Assembly (NCBI GenBank): GCA_937136425.1
Contig: CAKZON010000076.1
Location: 24,123-88,122 of the forward strand
DNA: 64,000 bases
Reading direction: 5' to 3'
Source of the DNA: an uncultured Crocinitomix sp.
Lineage (GTDB): Bacteria; Bacteroidota; Bacteroidia; Flavobacteriales_D; Crocinitomicaceae
Shown here: in pieces, positions 17,389 through 24,845 of the stretch
How positions within the stretch are numbered: the stretch's first letter is position 1
Layout of the letters: every line of letters starts with the position of its first letter
The notes under the pieces: model-generated
The model's database searches: none
Seen by the model: the letters and a program-made list of their open reading frames with translations, nothing else
Told to the model about the DNA's origin: nothing
Program-made: the position numbers and the translations under genes

Positions 17389-18383
17389 TATCAATTGTTA
17401 TGGCGGTTAAAGATACCGCGCCATACTTGGCAGAATGTTTGGATTCAATTATAAATCAAACTTATCAAAATTGGGAATTGTTGGCGGTAAATGATCATTC
17501 GTCTGATGAAACTCCTGAAATACTAAAGTCATATTCCGAAAAGGACCCGCGAATTCGATTTTTAAATAGTGATCAACCAAAATTAATTCCAACCCTGCAA
17601 GTCGGTTATGCAGTCGTAAAAGGCGAGTTAATCAACAGAATGGATTCAGATGATCGCATGCCTGATTATAAAATTCAGGTATTGGTTGATGAATGGATGA
17701 AATACGGAAAAGGATATGTGATTGCTGGGGGAACAGAACATTTTGTAGATGAAGGAGAAGTGGGAGATGGATTTTTGAAGTATGAGAAATGGTTGAATGA
17801 GGTTGCCAAAACAAGTACGCATTACCAGCAGATTTATAAAGAATGTGTAATTCCTTCGCATTGTTGGTTAATGCATAAAGATGATTTTGATTCAGTTGAA
17901 GCATTTGACCCCATTATCTATCCTGAAGATTATGATTTATGTTTCAGGATGTATAAAAAAGGATTGAAAGTTATTGGAATTGATAGGGTTCTGCACCATT
18001 GGCGCGATCGATCTAACAGAATTTCTCGCACTTGGGATGAATACAAGGATAACCGATATTTTGAAATGAAACTGCGATTCTTTTTTGAATTGGATAGAGA
18101 TAAAAACAGACCATTAGTTTTGTGGGGAGCAGGGAGAAATGGAAAGGATATGGCCAAGTTAATTCAAACCTATCAAGATTCTTTTCATTGGGTGTGCGAT
18201 AATGAACGTAAAATTGGGAAAGACATTTATGGGGTAATTATGGAGGATTATGCTGTAGTAAAGAACCTTGTAAATCCTCAAATCATGATTGTTGTTTCTT
18301 CTCCAGATGGAAAAATAGAAATTCAGCGTGATTTAGATGCCTGGAATAAAGTTCCGGTTAAGGATTACTGGTTTTTTGCGTGA
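17370..18383 (+). CDS. Family 2 glycosyltransferase with C-terminal Rossmann-like domain
   Basis: 337 residues. The GT-A domain (1-230) has LVSIVMAVKDTAPYLAECLDS, NDHSSDETPEIL and the metal motif RMDSDDRMP, then YPEDYDLCFRM and an HHWRDRSNR segment. Residues about 250-337 form a second small domain opening with LVLWGAGRNGKDMAKLI, a dinucleotide-type GxGxxG pattern like the N-terminal domain of PglD-type sugar acyltransferases. Such a fused domain may bind a nucleotide or position the enzyme; this is inference. It overlaps the epimerase by 19 bp. Confidence 0.88.
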   Translation: MEKQPLVSIVMAVKDTAPYLAECLDSIINQTYQNWELLAVNDHSSDETPEILKSYSEKDPRIRFLNSDQPKLIPTLQVGYAVVKGELINRMDSDDRMPDYKIQVLVDEWMKYGKGYVIAGGTEHFVDEGEVGDGFLKYEKWLNEVAKTSTHYQQIYKECVIPSHCWLMHKDDFDSVEAFDPIIYPEDYDLCFRMYKKGLKVIGIDRVLHHWRDRSNRISRTWDEYKDNRYFEMKLRFFFELDRDKNRPLVLWGAGRNGKDMAKLIQTYQDSFHWVCDNERKIGKDIYGVIMEDYAVVKNLVNPQIMIVVSSPDGKIEIQRDLDAWNKVPVKDYWFFA

Positions 18384-18528
18384 TTAGGTTCAAATTGTCT
18401 CATTTATGAAGAACAAAGGTATTGAACCATTGATTTCAAAGGAATTAAAAACAGAATCAATTGATTAATTCGGTATAAAGTTTTAAGTTTAAGACTTAAA
18501 TATTGAACAACCCCTAACATTTTAACTT

Positions 18529-18900
18529 ATGGCAACTTACGAAGACGCATACGAAACATTTACAAATGAAATGAATGACATGGGCATGCAGCACCATGAA
18601 GAATTGTACCATGCCATATTAAAATCATTAGGTAATACCATTCATGATAAAGATGCAAACCTTGTTGCTTGCTCGGACAAAGAGGAACTGAATCAGGTGA
18701 AACAAGACTTTTTAATTGGTAAACTAGGGATGGAAGATTCACCAAGGTTGGATGAAGTATTGACACAAGTGTGTGGAGCAATGGGACAATCTAATCGAAC
18801 AAAGCACCGTGCAACTTTTTATTATTTATGTGTTGCCATCTTGAATAAAGAAGAAGTCTTTATAAAAAAAATGGGATTACCACTTCACCAAACCTATTAG
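18529..18900 (+). CDS. DUF2853 family protein
   Basis: Small helical cytoplasmic protein of 123 residues matching DUF2853: YEDAYETFTNEMNDMG at the start, then HDKDANLVACSDKEELNQVK, FLIGKLGMEDSPRLDEVL and GQSNRTKHRATFYYLCV. Function unknown. Near its 3' end the codons ATA AAA AAA ATG form a run of eight A residues (18864-18871). In the -1 frame this run leads into an open stretch continuous with the acetyltransferase gene downstream. Confidence 0.88.
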   Translation: MATYEDAYETFTNEMNDMGMQHHEELYHAILKSLGNTIHDKDANLVACSDKEELNQVKQDFLIGKLGMEDSPRLDEVLTQVCGAMGQSNRTKHRATFYYLCVAILNKEEVFIKKMGLPLHQTY

Positions 18901-18902
18901 CT

Positions 18903-19412
18903 ATTTTAAAAACGAAACGACTGCATATAGTTCCCTTAACGGCAATACAATTGGATTTGTACGCACGTTCCGATAACAGCTTGATTGAGAATTTGGGTTT
19001 GAGTAATAATATTGTAAACATTCCTCAACCAGTGCAAGAAGTTATTCGCCTGAAAACTATTCCAGCAGTTATTGACCCGCTAAACGATCCTTTTTTTTCA
19101 ACTTTTTGGACAATTATTGATACGACATCTAATTGTATGGTTGGCGATTTATGTTTTAAAGGAAACCCAAACGAATTTGGAGAGGTTGAAATAGGTTATG
19201 GAACTCATGCCGAATATCAAAAAAAAGGATTTATGACAGAAGCCGTTGGCGCAATAGTTCATTGGGCTTTAAATCATGAAAACGTGAACTGTATTTGGGC
19301 AGAAACGGATCCAGAGAATAAAGCTTCGCAAAAAGTTTTAGCTAAAAATAATTTTGAACAAATAGATGCAACACCAGATAATATATACTGGCGCATTCAA
19401 AACAATTCGTAA
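18903..19412 (+). CDS. GNAT family N-acetyltransferase (RimJ/RimL-like) with non-standard start
   Basis: Acetyl-CoA-dependent N-acyltransferase. Visible motifs are the acetyl-CoA loop EYQKKGFMTEAVGAIVHWAL (Q/RxxG/A type) and the late ETDPENKASQKVLAKNNF. The only ordinary start in frame, TTG at 18951, would remove the first strand. Upstream codons from ATT at 18903 read ILKTKRLHIVPLTAIQ, which aligns with the usual MLETERLRLRPLT opening of the family. I therefore place the start at ATT 18903, 2 bp after the DUF2853 stop (169 residues). The alternative is -1 frameshifting from DUF2853. Start uncertain, enzyme family secure. Confidence 0.75.
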   Translation: MLKTKRLHIVPLTAIQLDLYARSDNSLIENLGLSNNIVNIPQPVQEVIRLKTIPAVIDPLNDPFFSTFWTIIDTTSNCMVGDLCFKGNPNEFGEVEIGYGTHAEYQKKGFMTEAVGAIVHWALNHENVNCIWAETDPENKASQKVLAKNNFEQIDATPDNIYWRIQNNS

Positions 19413-19413
19413 T

Positions 19414-19860
19414 ATGAAAAAGATACAGATTATACTTGCACAACTATTTTTAATTAGTCTAATTTTTTCTTGTGGAAATGACGCTAATCATGTTGAAGAC
19501 AACCAGGTAGTAACTCAAGACACTATTTTGACGGATGAAATTACATCAGATTTAGATGAGGTTATTCCAGTTGAATATAATAAAGACAGTTTAGAGGTTT
19601 GCATTGATTCAATTTGGAATTGCCAAAAGGTTGCAGATAAGAATGGGGACTGGCGTGAATCTTCAAATGGCGAATTAGGTTTGTCCATGATGCAAATTGA
19701 TGGTGAGGATCGAATTTATCTTGATTTTGGAGAAAATAATGAATTCAGGTTTGTTAATTATTGGAGTTTCATAGTAGAGCCAAAAGATAATTATCGCATT
19801 AGTTTTTATGATCTTTTAGCAGATGAATACATTGATTTTGGAGATTGGTGTCAAAAATAA
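19414..19860 (+). CDS. Small lipoprotein of unknown function
   Basis: The ATG at 19414, 1 bp after the acetyltransferase stop, starts a lipoprotein signal (MKKIQIILAQLFLISLIFSC, Cys20 lipidated); the upstream ATG at 19366 lies inside the preceding gene. The 148-residue product has an acidic linker and then a compact domain with a Trp-rich pattern (SIWNCQKVADKNGDW, FRFVNYWSFIVEPKDNY) and two further Cys. It resembles short lipocalin-like beta proteins in composition, but no family was recognised. Confidence 0.75.
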   Translation: MKKIQIILAQLFLISLIFSCGNDANHVEDNQVVTQDTILTDEITSDLDEVIPVEYNKDSLEVCIDSIWNCQKVADKNGDWRESSNGELGLSMMQIDGEDRIYLDFGENNEFRFVNYWSFIVEPKDNYRISFYDLLADEYIDFGDWCQK

Positions 19861-19928
19861 TATTGAAGAGATGTCCTATTTCAATTTGGTGAGTCGTAAT
19901 GGGAGTATAAACATAAAAAAATAGAATT

Positions 19929-20273
19929 ATGAAAGAATTTATGATGCTTTTCAGAACAGAGAGAAATGACAATCCGCCACCATCTCCAGAGCAAATGCAA
20001 GAAATGGTTGCACAATGGCAAGACTGGATTGGAGGAATTGCTGCTCAAGGTAAATTTGTAGCAACAAATGCACTCGGTTTTGAAGGGAAAACAGTGCAAG
20101 GTACAGGAGTAATTTCTGATGGACCTTATGCCGAAGTAAAAGAAATAGTTGGTGGTTACATTATTGTTAAGGCAGAAAATCTTGATGATGCAGTAAAACT
20201 TTCTGAAGGGTGCCCAACGCTAGCTATTGGAGGCAAGGTTGAGGTGAGAGATGTAATGGTTTTTGATACTTGA
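19929..20273 (+). CDS. YCII-related (DGPF) protein
   Basis: 114 residues with the YCII/DGPF domain. The family motif is DGPYAEVKEIVGGYIIVKA with Asp-Gly-Pro-Tyr, and the ferredoxin-like beta strand GKVEVRDVMV closes it. Such proteins are regularly encoded beside ECF42-type sigma factors, as here (72 bp upstream of one). DGPF proteins are thought to be regulators or accessory proteins of that sigma factor, but their biochemistry is undefined. Confidence 0.9.
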   Translation: MKEFMMLFRTERNDNPPPSPEQMQEMVAQWQDWIGGIAAQGKFVATNALGFEGKTVQGTGVISDGPYAEVKEIVGGYIIVKAENLDDAVKLSEGCPTLAIGGKVEVRDVMVFDT

Positions 20274-20292
20274 TAATATTGATTTTTTAAGA

Positions 20293-20324
20293 CAAGGGCG
20301 TTGATCAAAATATTAACGTCCTTG
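20293..20324 (+). other. Hairpin between DGPF gene and sigma factor gene
   Basis: A 10-bp stem with one G-U pair (CAAGGGCGTT at 20293-20302, AACGTCCTTG at 20315-20324) around a 12-base loop. It lies 20 bp after the DGPF stop and 21 bp before the sigma factor start. The T-run after it is poor, so it may be a weak terminator, an attenuator or an RNA-processing site. Confidence 0.45.
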
Positions 20325-20345
20325 CTTTGAATATGTTCCTTTTAA

Positions 20346-21587
20346 ATGCCAAACACTGAACTTATACCTCATTTATTTCGTACGGAATTCACGAAAATTG
20401 TAGCTGTATTGTGCAAAACATATGGCATTTCTAATATTCAATTGGCAGAAGATTTAGTAAGTGAAACATTTTTAAAAGCAACAGAAACTTGGGGGTTAAA
20501 AGGACTGCCAGAAAACCCAACAGCCTGGTTATATACTGTCGCTAAAAATAAAACGAAAGACTATTTTAAACATACCGCAGTATTCAATTCAAAAGTTCGT
20601 CCTGCAATTAAAGCCACCACAACTGAGTCTAATATTGATTCTTTAGAGGTGGATTTGTCTGAATCAAACATAAAAGACAGTCAACTTCAAATGTTGTTTG
20701 CAGTATGCAATCCAAAGCTTTCTAAAGAGGCACAAATCGGATTAGCCTTGCGCGTTTTATGCGGATTTGGAGTGGATGAAATCGCAAGTTCTTTATTAAC
20801 CTCTACGGCAACAATTAATAAACGGCTTTATAGGGCGAAAGAAAAGTTTAGAATTGAAAAAATAGAATTAGTGATGCCTCAGGGTGAAGCCATTCATGAG
20901 CGGTTAAATTCAGTTTTATCAGTTATCTATTTATTGTATAACGAAGGTTATTATTCTGCTTCGGATGATAAAGCTATGCGAAAAGACTTGTGTTTTGAAG
21001 CCATGCGATTATTATTGATTTTAATTCAAAATAAAGAAACCAATGTTCCTAGTGCAAATGCTCTTTTAGCATTGTTTTGTTTTCATTCTTCACGGTTTGA
21101 CGCAAGAATAGACGCCAACGGAAGTTCTATTTTATATGAAGATCAGGATCAGACAAAATGGGAACCAGAATTGATAAAACGTGGGGAGTATTATTTAAAT
21201 GAGGCGGCTAAAGGTTCTGTTTTGTCAAAATATCATTTAGAAGCCTCAATTGCTTTTTGGCACACACGAACAGAACTGAATGAGAAGGAAAAATGGTTTC
21301 AAATTTTACAGTTATATAACCGGTTATTACAAATTGAGTATTCTCCTGTAATTGCATTGAATAGAACCTATGCTTTGTCGAAGTCAGAGGGGAATGCTGT
21401 TGCACTGAAAGAGGCGTTGAAGATTAACTTGGCTGATAATCATTTGTATCATTCTTTAGTAGCGGAATTGTATATTGGAATTGATGAAAAAAAGCAATTG
21501 GAGCATTTGCAGCAAGCTTTGAGTCTGTCCTCAAATGATAGAGATAAAATCATTACATTTCGAAAAATTAAAGAAATACAGACTTAA
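20346..21587 (+). CDS. ECF42-type RNA polymerase sigma factor with C-terminal TPR-like extension
   Basis: 413 residues. Sigma region 2 (about 10-80) includes AEDLVSETFLKATETWGLKGLPENPTAW, and region 4 (about 120-175) includes GFGVDEIASSLLTSTATINKRLYRAKEKF. The long C-terminal part (DUF6596 plus helical repeats, about 185-413) has VIYLLYNEGYYSAS, LLALFCFHSSRFDAR and PVIALNRTYALSKSEG. This layout, with a DGPF gene next door, is that of group ECF42, where the extension is believed to control activity in place of an anti-sigma factor. No anti-sigma gene is adjacent. Confidence 0.93.
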   Translation: MPNTELIPHLFRTEFTKIVAVLCKTYGISNIQLAEDLVSETFLKATETWGLKGLPENPTAWLYTVAKNKTKDYFKHTAVFNSKVRPAIKATTTESNIDSLEVDLSESNIKDSQLQMLFAVCNPKLSKEAQIGLALRVLCGFGVDEIASSLLTSTATINKRLYRAKEKFRIEKIELVMPQGEAIHERLNSVLSVIYLLYNEGYYSASDDKAMRKDLCFEAMRLLLILIQNKETNVPSANALLALFCFHSSRFDARIDANGSSILYEDQDQTKWEPELIKRGEYYLNEAAKGSVLSKYHLEASIAFWHTRTELNEKEKWFQILQLYNRLLQIEYSPVIALNRTYALSKSEGNAVALKEALKINLADNHLYHSLVAELYIGIDEKKQLEHLQQALSLSSNDRDKIITFRKIKEIQT

Positions 21588-21601
21588 ATTTCGATTGGTG
21601 A

Positions 21602-22168
21602 ATGAAATACTGGATCAGCATATTATTAGTGGTTTTATCATTTAATGTAATGAGCCAAACAGTGAATAAAGACAAGCCAAGTACATTTTATTTTGGTTTG
21701 GAACAAGATGTGTTACCGTATTTCTTAAAAGGATTCATTATAACAGGTTGGACTGGGAGAAACTTTATGCGATATCGGTTTTCTTATGCTCAGGCCACTA
21801 ATCCTAAATTTGTTTTAGGAGAAGGAATTGATACTGACCGAGTAAATGCATTCGGTCTTTCATTTGAGTACTTTTTTAAAGAAAATTTTGAAGGATTTTG
21901 GATAGGTCCTGGAGTCGGATATTGGACGAATAACGTAAAAAGTGTAATGAATGAAGAAATTATTAACGAAAGCGTAATTTTTTCTTTGGGAGGCGGCTAT
22001 AACTTCAAAATCACCAATTGGCTTTATTTTACACCTTGGGTTGCAGGACATACACGTGTTTCTGGAACAGCTCCTGTAGAAATGATGTCAACAGTTTATA
22101 AACCAGCTGTTTTTACACCTGAGCTATCTGTTAAGCTAGGTGTGAAATTCCCCGTGAAATCACATTGA
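21602..22168 (+). CDS. Predicted outer-membrane beta-barrel protein
   Basis: 188 residues with a signal peptide (MKYWISILLVVLSFNVMSQ) and an alternating aromatic/glycine pattern typical of small barrels (STFYFGLEQDVLPYFLKGF, FGLSFEYFFKENFEGFWIGPGVGYW, YFTPWVAGHTRV). No known family was recognised. It follows the sigma factor by 14 bp, so it may be a target or passenger of that operon. Confidence 0.65.
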   Translation: MKYWISILLVVLSFNVMSQTVNKDKPSTFYFGLEQDVLPYFLKGFIITGWTGRNFMRYRFSYAQATNPKFVLGEGIDTDRVNAFGLSFEYFFKENFEGFWIGPGVGYWTNNVKSVMNEEIINESVIFSLGGGYNFKITNWLYFTPWVAGHTRVSGTAPVEMMSTVYKPAVFTPELSVKLGVKFPVKSH

Positions 22169-22284
22169 TATCGTCCATTAAAATGCGATCGATTTAATTT
22201 GAAAAAGGCTTGTTGAAAAATAAAAACAAGCGTTAAAAAAAAGTTAAAAGCGGTTTTTTATAAATGCCGAGTGTAACGATTACC

Positions 22285-22292
22285 TACATTTG
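22285..22292 (+). promoter_or_regulatory. Candidate Bacteroidota -7 box (TACATTTG)
   Basis: Exact TAnnTTTG match 63 bp before the start of the receptor gene at 22356, in a 187-bp gap. A T-run at about 22254-22259 could serve as a weak -33 region, but its spacing is long. Confidence 0.45.
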
Positions 22293-22355
22293 AACTATTA
22301 AGGTTAGAATTTTAAAACCTTATACTTAACCAACCCACCCCAAGATTATTATCAA

Positions 22356-24734
22356 ATGAATCGACTTATTCTATTATTACTTTGTTTGCAAGCAAGTTTT
22401 ACATTTTCACAAACAGTTAGAGTTACAGGTTCCATTGTAGCCGAGAAAGAATCAATCGAACTGGGGCAAATTACAGTTTTTTCAGCTGTAGATTCTACTT
22501 TGAAGAAAGGAACGTACTTAGATAGTACTTATTTTTCATTATCGCTTATAGCCAAAAAGGAAAAGAGCTTTTATGCTAAAATATCGGTTCCTACTTACTT
22601 AGATACATTGATCTCTTTTGAGATTACTGATTCTGTGGTGGATCTAGGAGCTGTAGCATTGAAAAAAAACCTTGATTTGGAAACTGTTGACGTAGTGTTT
22701 CGGAAAGAAATGTTTAAGCGGACAATGGATGGAATTTCTGTGAATGTAGAAGGTACAAATCTTCAAACATTATCGAATTTATTTGAAGTGCTAAAAGCTT
22801 CACCTAAGCTGGTTTCGCCAGATGATGAAGGCATTGAAATTATAGGCAGAGGGAGCCCGTTAATATTGATTGATAGACAGGCAATCATTTCAAATGATGA
22901 ACTAAAAGCAATTCCAGCAAGTCAAATTGAGCGAATAGAAATTATAACAAACCCTTCGGCAAAATATAAAGCACAAGGGAGTAGTAATGGTGTAATTGAA
23001 GTATTTACTAAAGACTTTCATTTGGAAGGTTATAATGTAACATTGAGAGGTGAAGGTGGTGTAAATACACAAGTTCAACCTTTGGCAGGTATGCATATTG
23101 GTGTTAGTTTAAAAAAGAAGAAATTTTCTTTGAATGGTTATTTGGGCGGAAATTATAATCAATCTTATGGTACTAGTGAGGTCAACGGATTTACAACGGA
23201 TGATTCTAATCGAAAATTAACTTCATTTTCCAATAATCATAATCGAAATGTTTGGCAATACTACAGCATAAAGTCGGCCTATAAAATTAATGATAAACAA
23301 AAGCTTTCATTGGGTGTAAATGGATACGGTGGCGGTGGTAATTCTATTGATAGTTCTGAAACTGAATATGCAATAAATGATTTAACACAAACACGAAGTG
23401 CTGCTTTTTCTGATCATACTTGGAGATGGTTAAACAATACCGGTTTTTTGAATTATACAATTGAAACAGATACGAATGACAGTAACCTTGAAATTAACTT
23501 GAATTATGTGAATAAAGTCAGTAACAATGAAGGAGAATCCAATAGTTTATTTGAGTTTTTAGAAACTGGTACAGAATCTTCTTTTGATATTCGCAATGAA
23601 TCAAAAGATGTTCCTCAAATTGCTGAATTGAGAATTGTATATGAACATGTTTTTGATACTACAGGTTGGAAATTAAGCGGGGGAGGATCCTATAGTTTAT
23701 TGTTTAACGGGAAACGTTTTGATCGATTTAATAATGTGGATGGAAATTGGCTGATTGATGACGCTTTTTCAAATTCGTACGATTATAAAGAGAATAATGG
23801 TGCTGCCTTTTTTGAAGTTGCTAAAAAATGGAGAAAATTAGGAGTTCGTGCAGGTTTAAGAGCTGAGTATACAGCACTTGATGGGTATAGTAACTCTTTG
23901 GAGCAACAATTCATTGATTCATCTTATGTATTGCCATTTCCTTCTGCAAGCATCTTGTATGAACCCAATGACAAATTAGCAATTACAATGTTTTATGATG
24001 CGGGTATTAATCGTCCACAATTTTCAAGTTATGATCCTTTTATTAGAGTGCAAGACAGCTTAAGTATTGAATATGGAAATCCTTATTTACGACCAGCAAC
24101 TGAGCATACAGTTGGACTTGATTTTGACTTGTTTTATGCTTACAATGTTTCTGTAAGTTATACACATACTAACTCGCCAATAAGCACCATTTCTTTTGTA
24201 GATGAAACCTCTTTTTTGCAAGAAAGTACACCATGGAATGCAGAATCAGAACAAGGACTTAGTGCAAGTTTTAGCCTTCCTCTTAATACCAGTTGGTTGC
24301 AAGGTTGGAATTCAGTTTGGGTTGATTATAGTAAGTATAGCTTTTCCCCAATATTTGGGAGAGAAGATTTTTATAACCTCAGGTATGGAATCTATTCTTA
24401 TCTCACTTTTATGCTGCCGAAAGACTTTAATATAATGAATCGACTACATATCAATAAATGGGGTGGAGATGATTCTGAAATGGCAGCCAATGCAAATTGG
24501 GGAATGCGACTGACTAAAAAATTCAATGGAAATAAATTTCAAATTTTTCTAGATGTAGGTAACATAATTCCTCCAAAAAGAAAGTGGACTGTTTATTCAG
24601 GAAATTATCAGCACGTCAGTGTTTCCCAAAATCAATTTACTACTTTCAAGGTAGGATTGTTTTTCAAGTTTGGAAGATTAAAGTCTGATGCACAAATAAA
24701 AGAGTCTACCTCTGGTCAATCTGATAGACTGTAA
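22356..24734 (+). CDS. TonB-dependent receptor-type outer-membrane beta-barrel protein
   Basis: 792 residues with a signal peptide (MNRLILLLLCLQASFTFSQ), a short carboxypeptidase-regulatory-like beta domain (about 20-100) and a plug-like region (about 105-220: GISVNVEGTNLQTLSNLFEVLKASP, then ILIDRQAIISNDELKAIPASQIERIEIITNPSAKYKAQG). The rest is a large C-terminal barrel of the 'outer membrane beta-barrel family' type. It is probably an outer-membrane transporter or receptor. No SusD partner is adjacent, so a SusCD glycan uptake pair is unlikely; the substrate cannot be told. The next gene encodes a TonB-type C-terminal domain. Confidence 0.88.
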   Translation: MNRLILLLLCLQASFTFSQTVRVTGSIVAEKESIELGQITVFSAVDSTLKKGTYLDSTYFSLSLIAKKEKSFYAKISVPTYLDTLISFEITDSVVDLGAVALKKNLDLETVDVVFRKEMFKRTMDGISVNVEGTNLQTLSNLFEVLKASPKLVSPDDEGIEIIGRGSPLILIDRQAIISNDELKAIPASQIERIEIITNPSAKYKAQGSSNGVIEVFTKDFHLEGYNVTLRGEGGVNTQVQPLAGMHIGVSLKKKKFSLNGYLGGNYNQSYGTSEVNGFTTDDSNRKLTSFSNNHNRNVWQYYSIKSAYKINDKQKLSLGVNGYGGGGNSIDSSETEYAINDLTQTRSAAFSDHTWRWLNNTGFLNYTIETDTNDSNLEINLNYVNKVSNNEGESNSLFEFLETGTESSFDIRNESKDVPQIAELRIVYEHVFDTTGWKLSGGGSYSLLFNGKRFDRFNNVDGNWLIDDAFSNSYDYKENNGAAFFEVAKKWRKLGVRAGLRAEYTALDGYSNSLEQQFIDSSYVLPFPSASILYEPNDKLAITMFYDAGINRPQFSSYDPFIRVQDSLSIEYGNPYLRPATEHTVGLDFDLFYAYNVSVSYTHTNSPISTISFVDETSFLQESTPWNAESEQGLSASFSLPLNTSWLQGWNSVWVDYSKYSFSPIFGREDFYNLRYGIYSYLTFMLPKDFNIMNRLHINKWGGDDSEMAANANWGMRLTKKFNGNKFQIFLDVGNIIPPKRKWTVYSGNYQHVSVSQNQFTTFKVGLFFKFGRLKSDAQIKESTSGQSDRL

Positions 24735-24845
24735 TTTCTTAAAGAGATAGATTTTCTAGCGATTAATGAGAGATTAACAGATAAATAACAAGACTTAACA
24801 GTTCTATAACAAAGGGTTGGGAGTGATTTATTTAATTTGGCGTTA

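Noticed and set aside
18406..18468. 20-codon frame (MKNKGIEPLISKELKTESID) in the gap before DUF2853
   Set aside because: No homology recognised, no further support; too short to claim.
18951..18953. TTG as the true start of the acetyltransferase
   Set aside because: It would delete the first strand of the fold that is clearly encoded just upstream, so it is kept only as an alternative.
22208..22231. Hairpin GCTTGTT/AACAAGC after the barrel gene at 21602-22168
   Set aside because: It is followed by A residues rather than T, so it is not a convincing terminator for the plus strand, and no minus-strand gene needs it.
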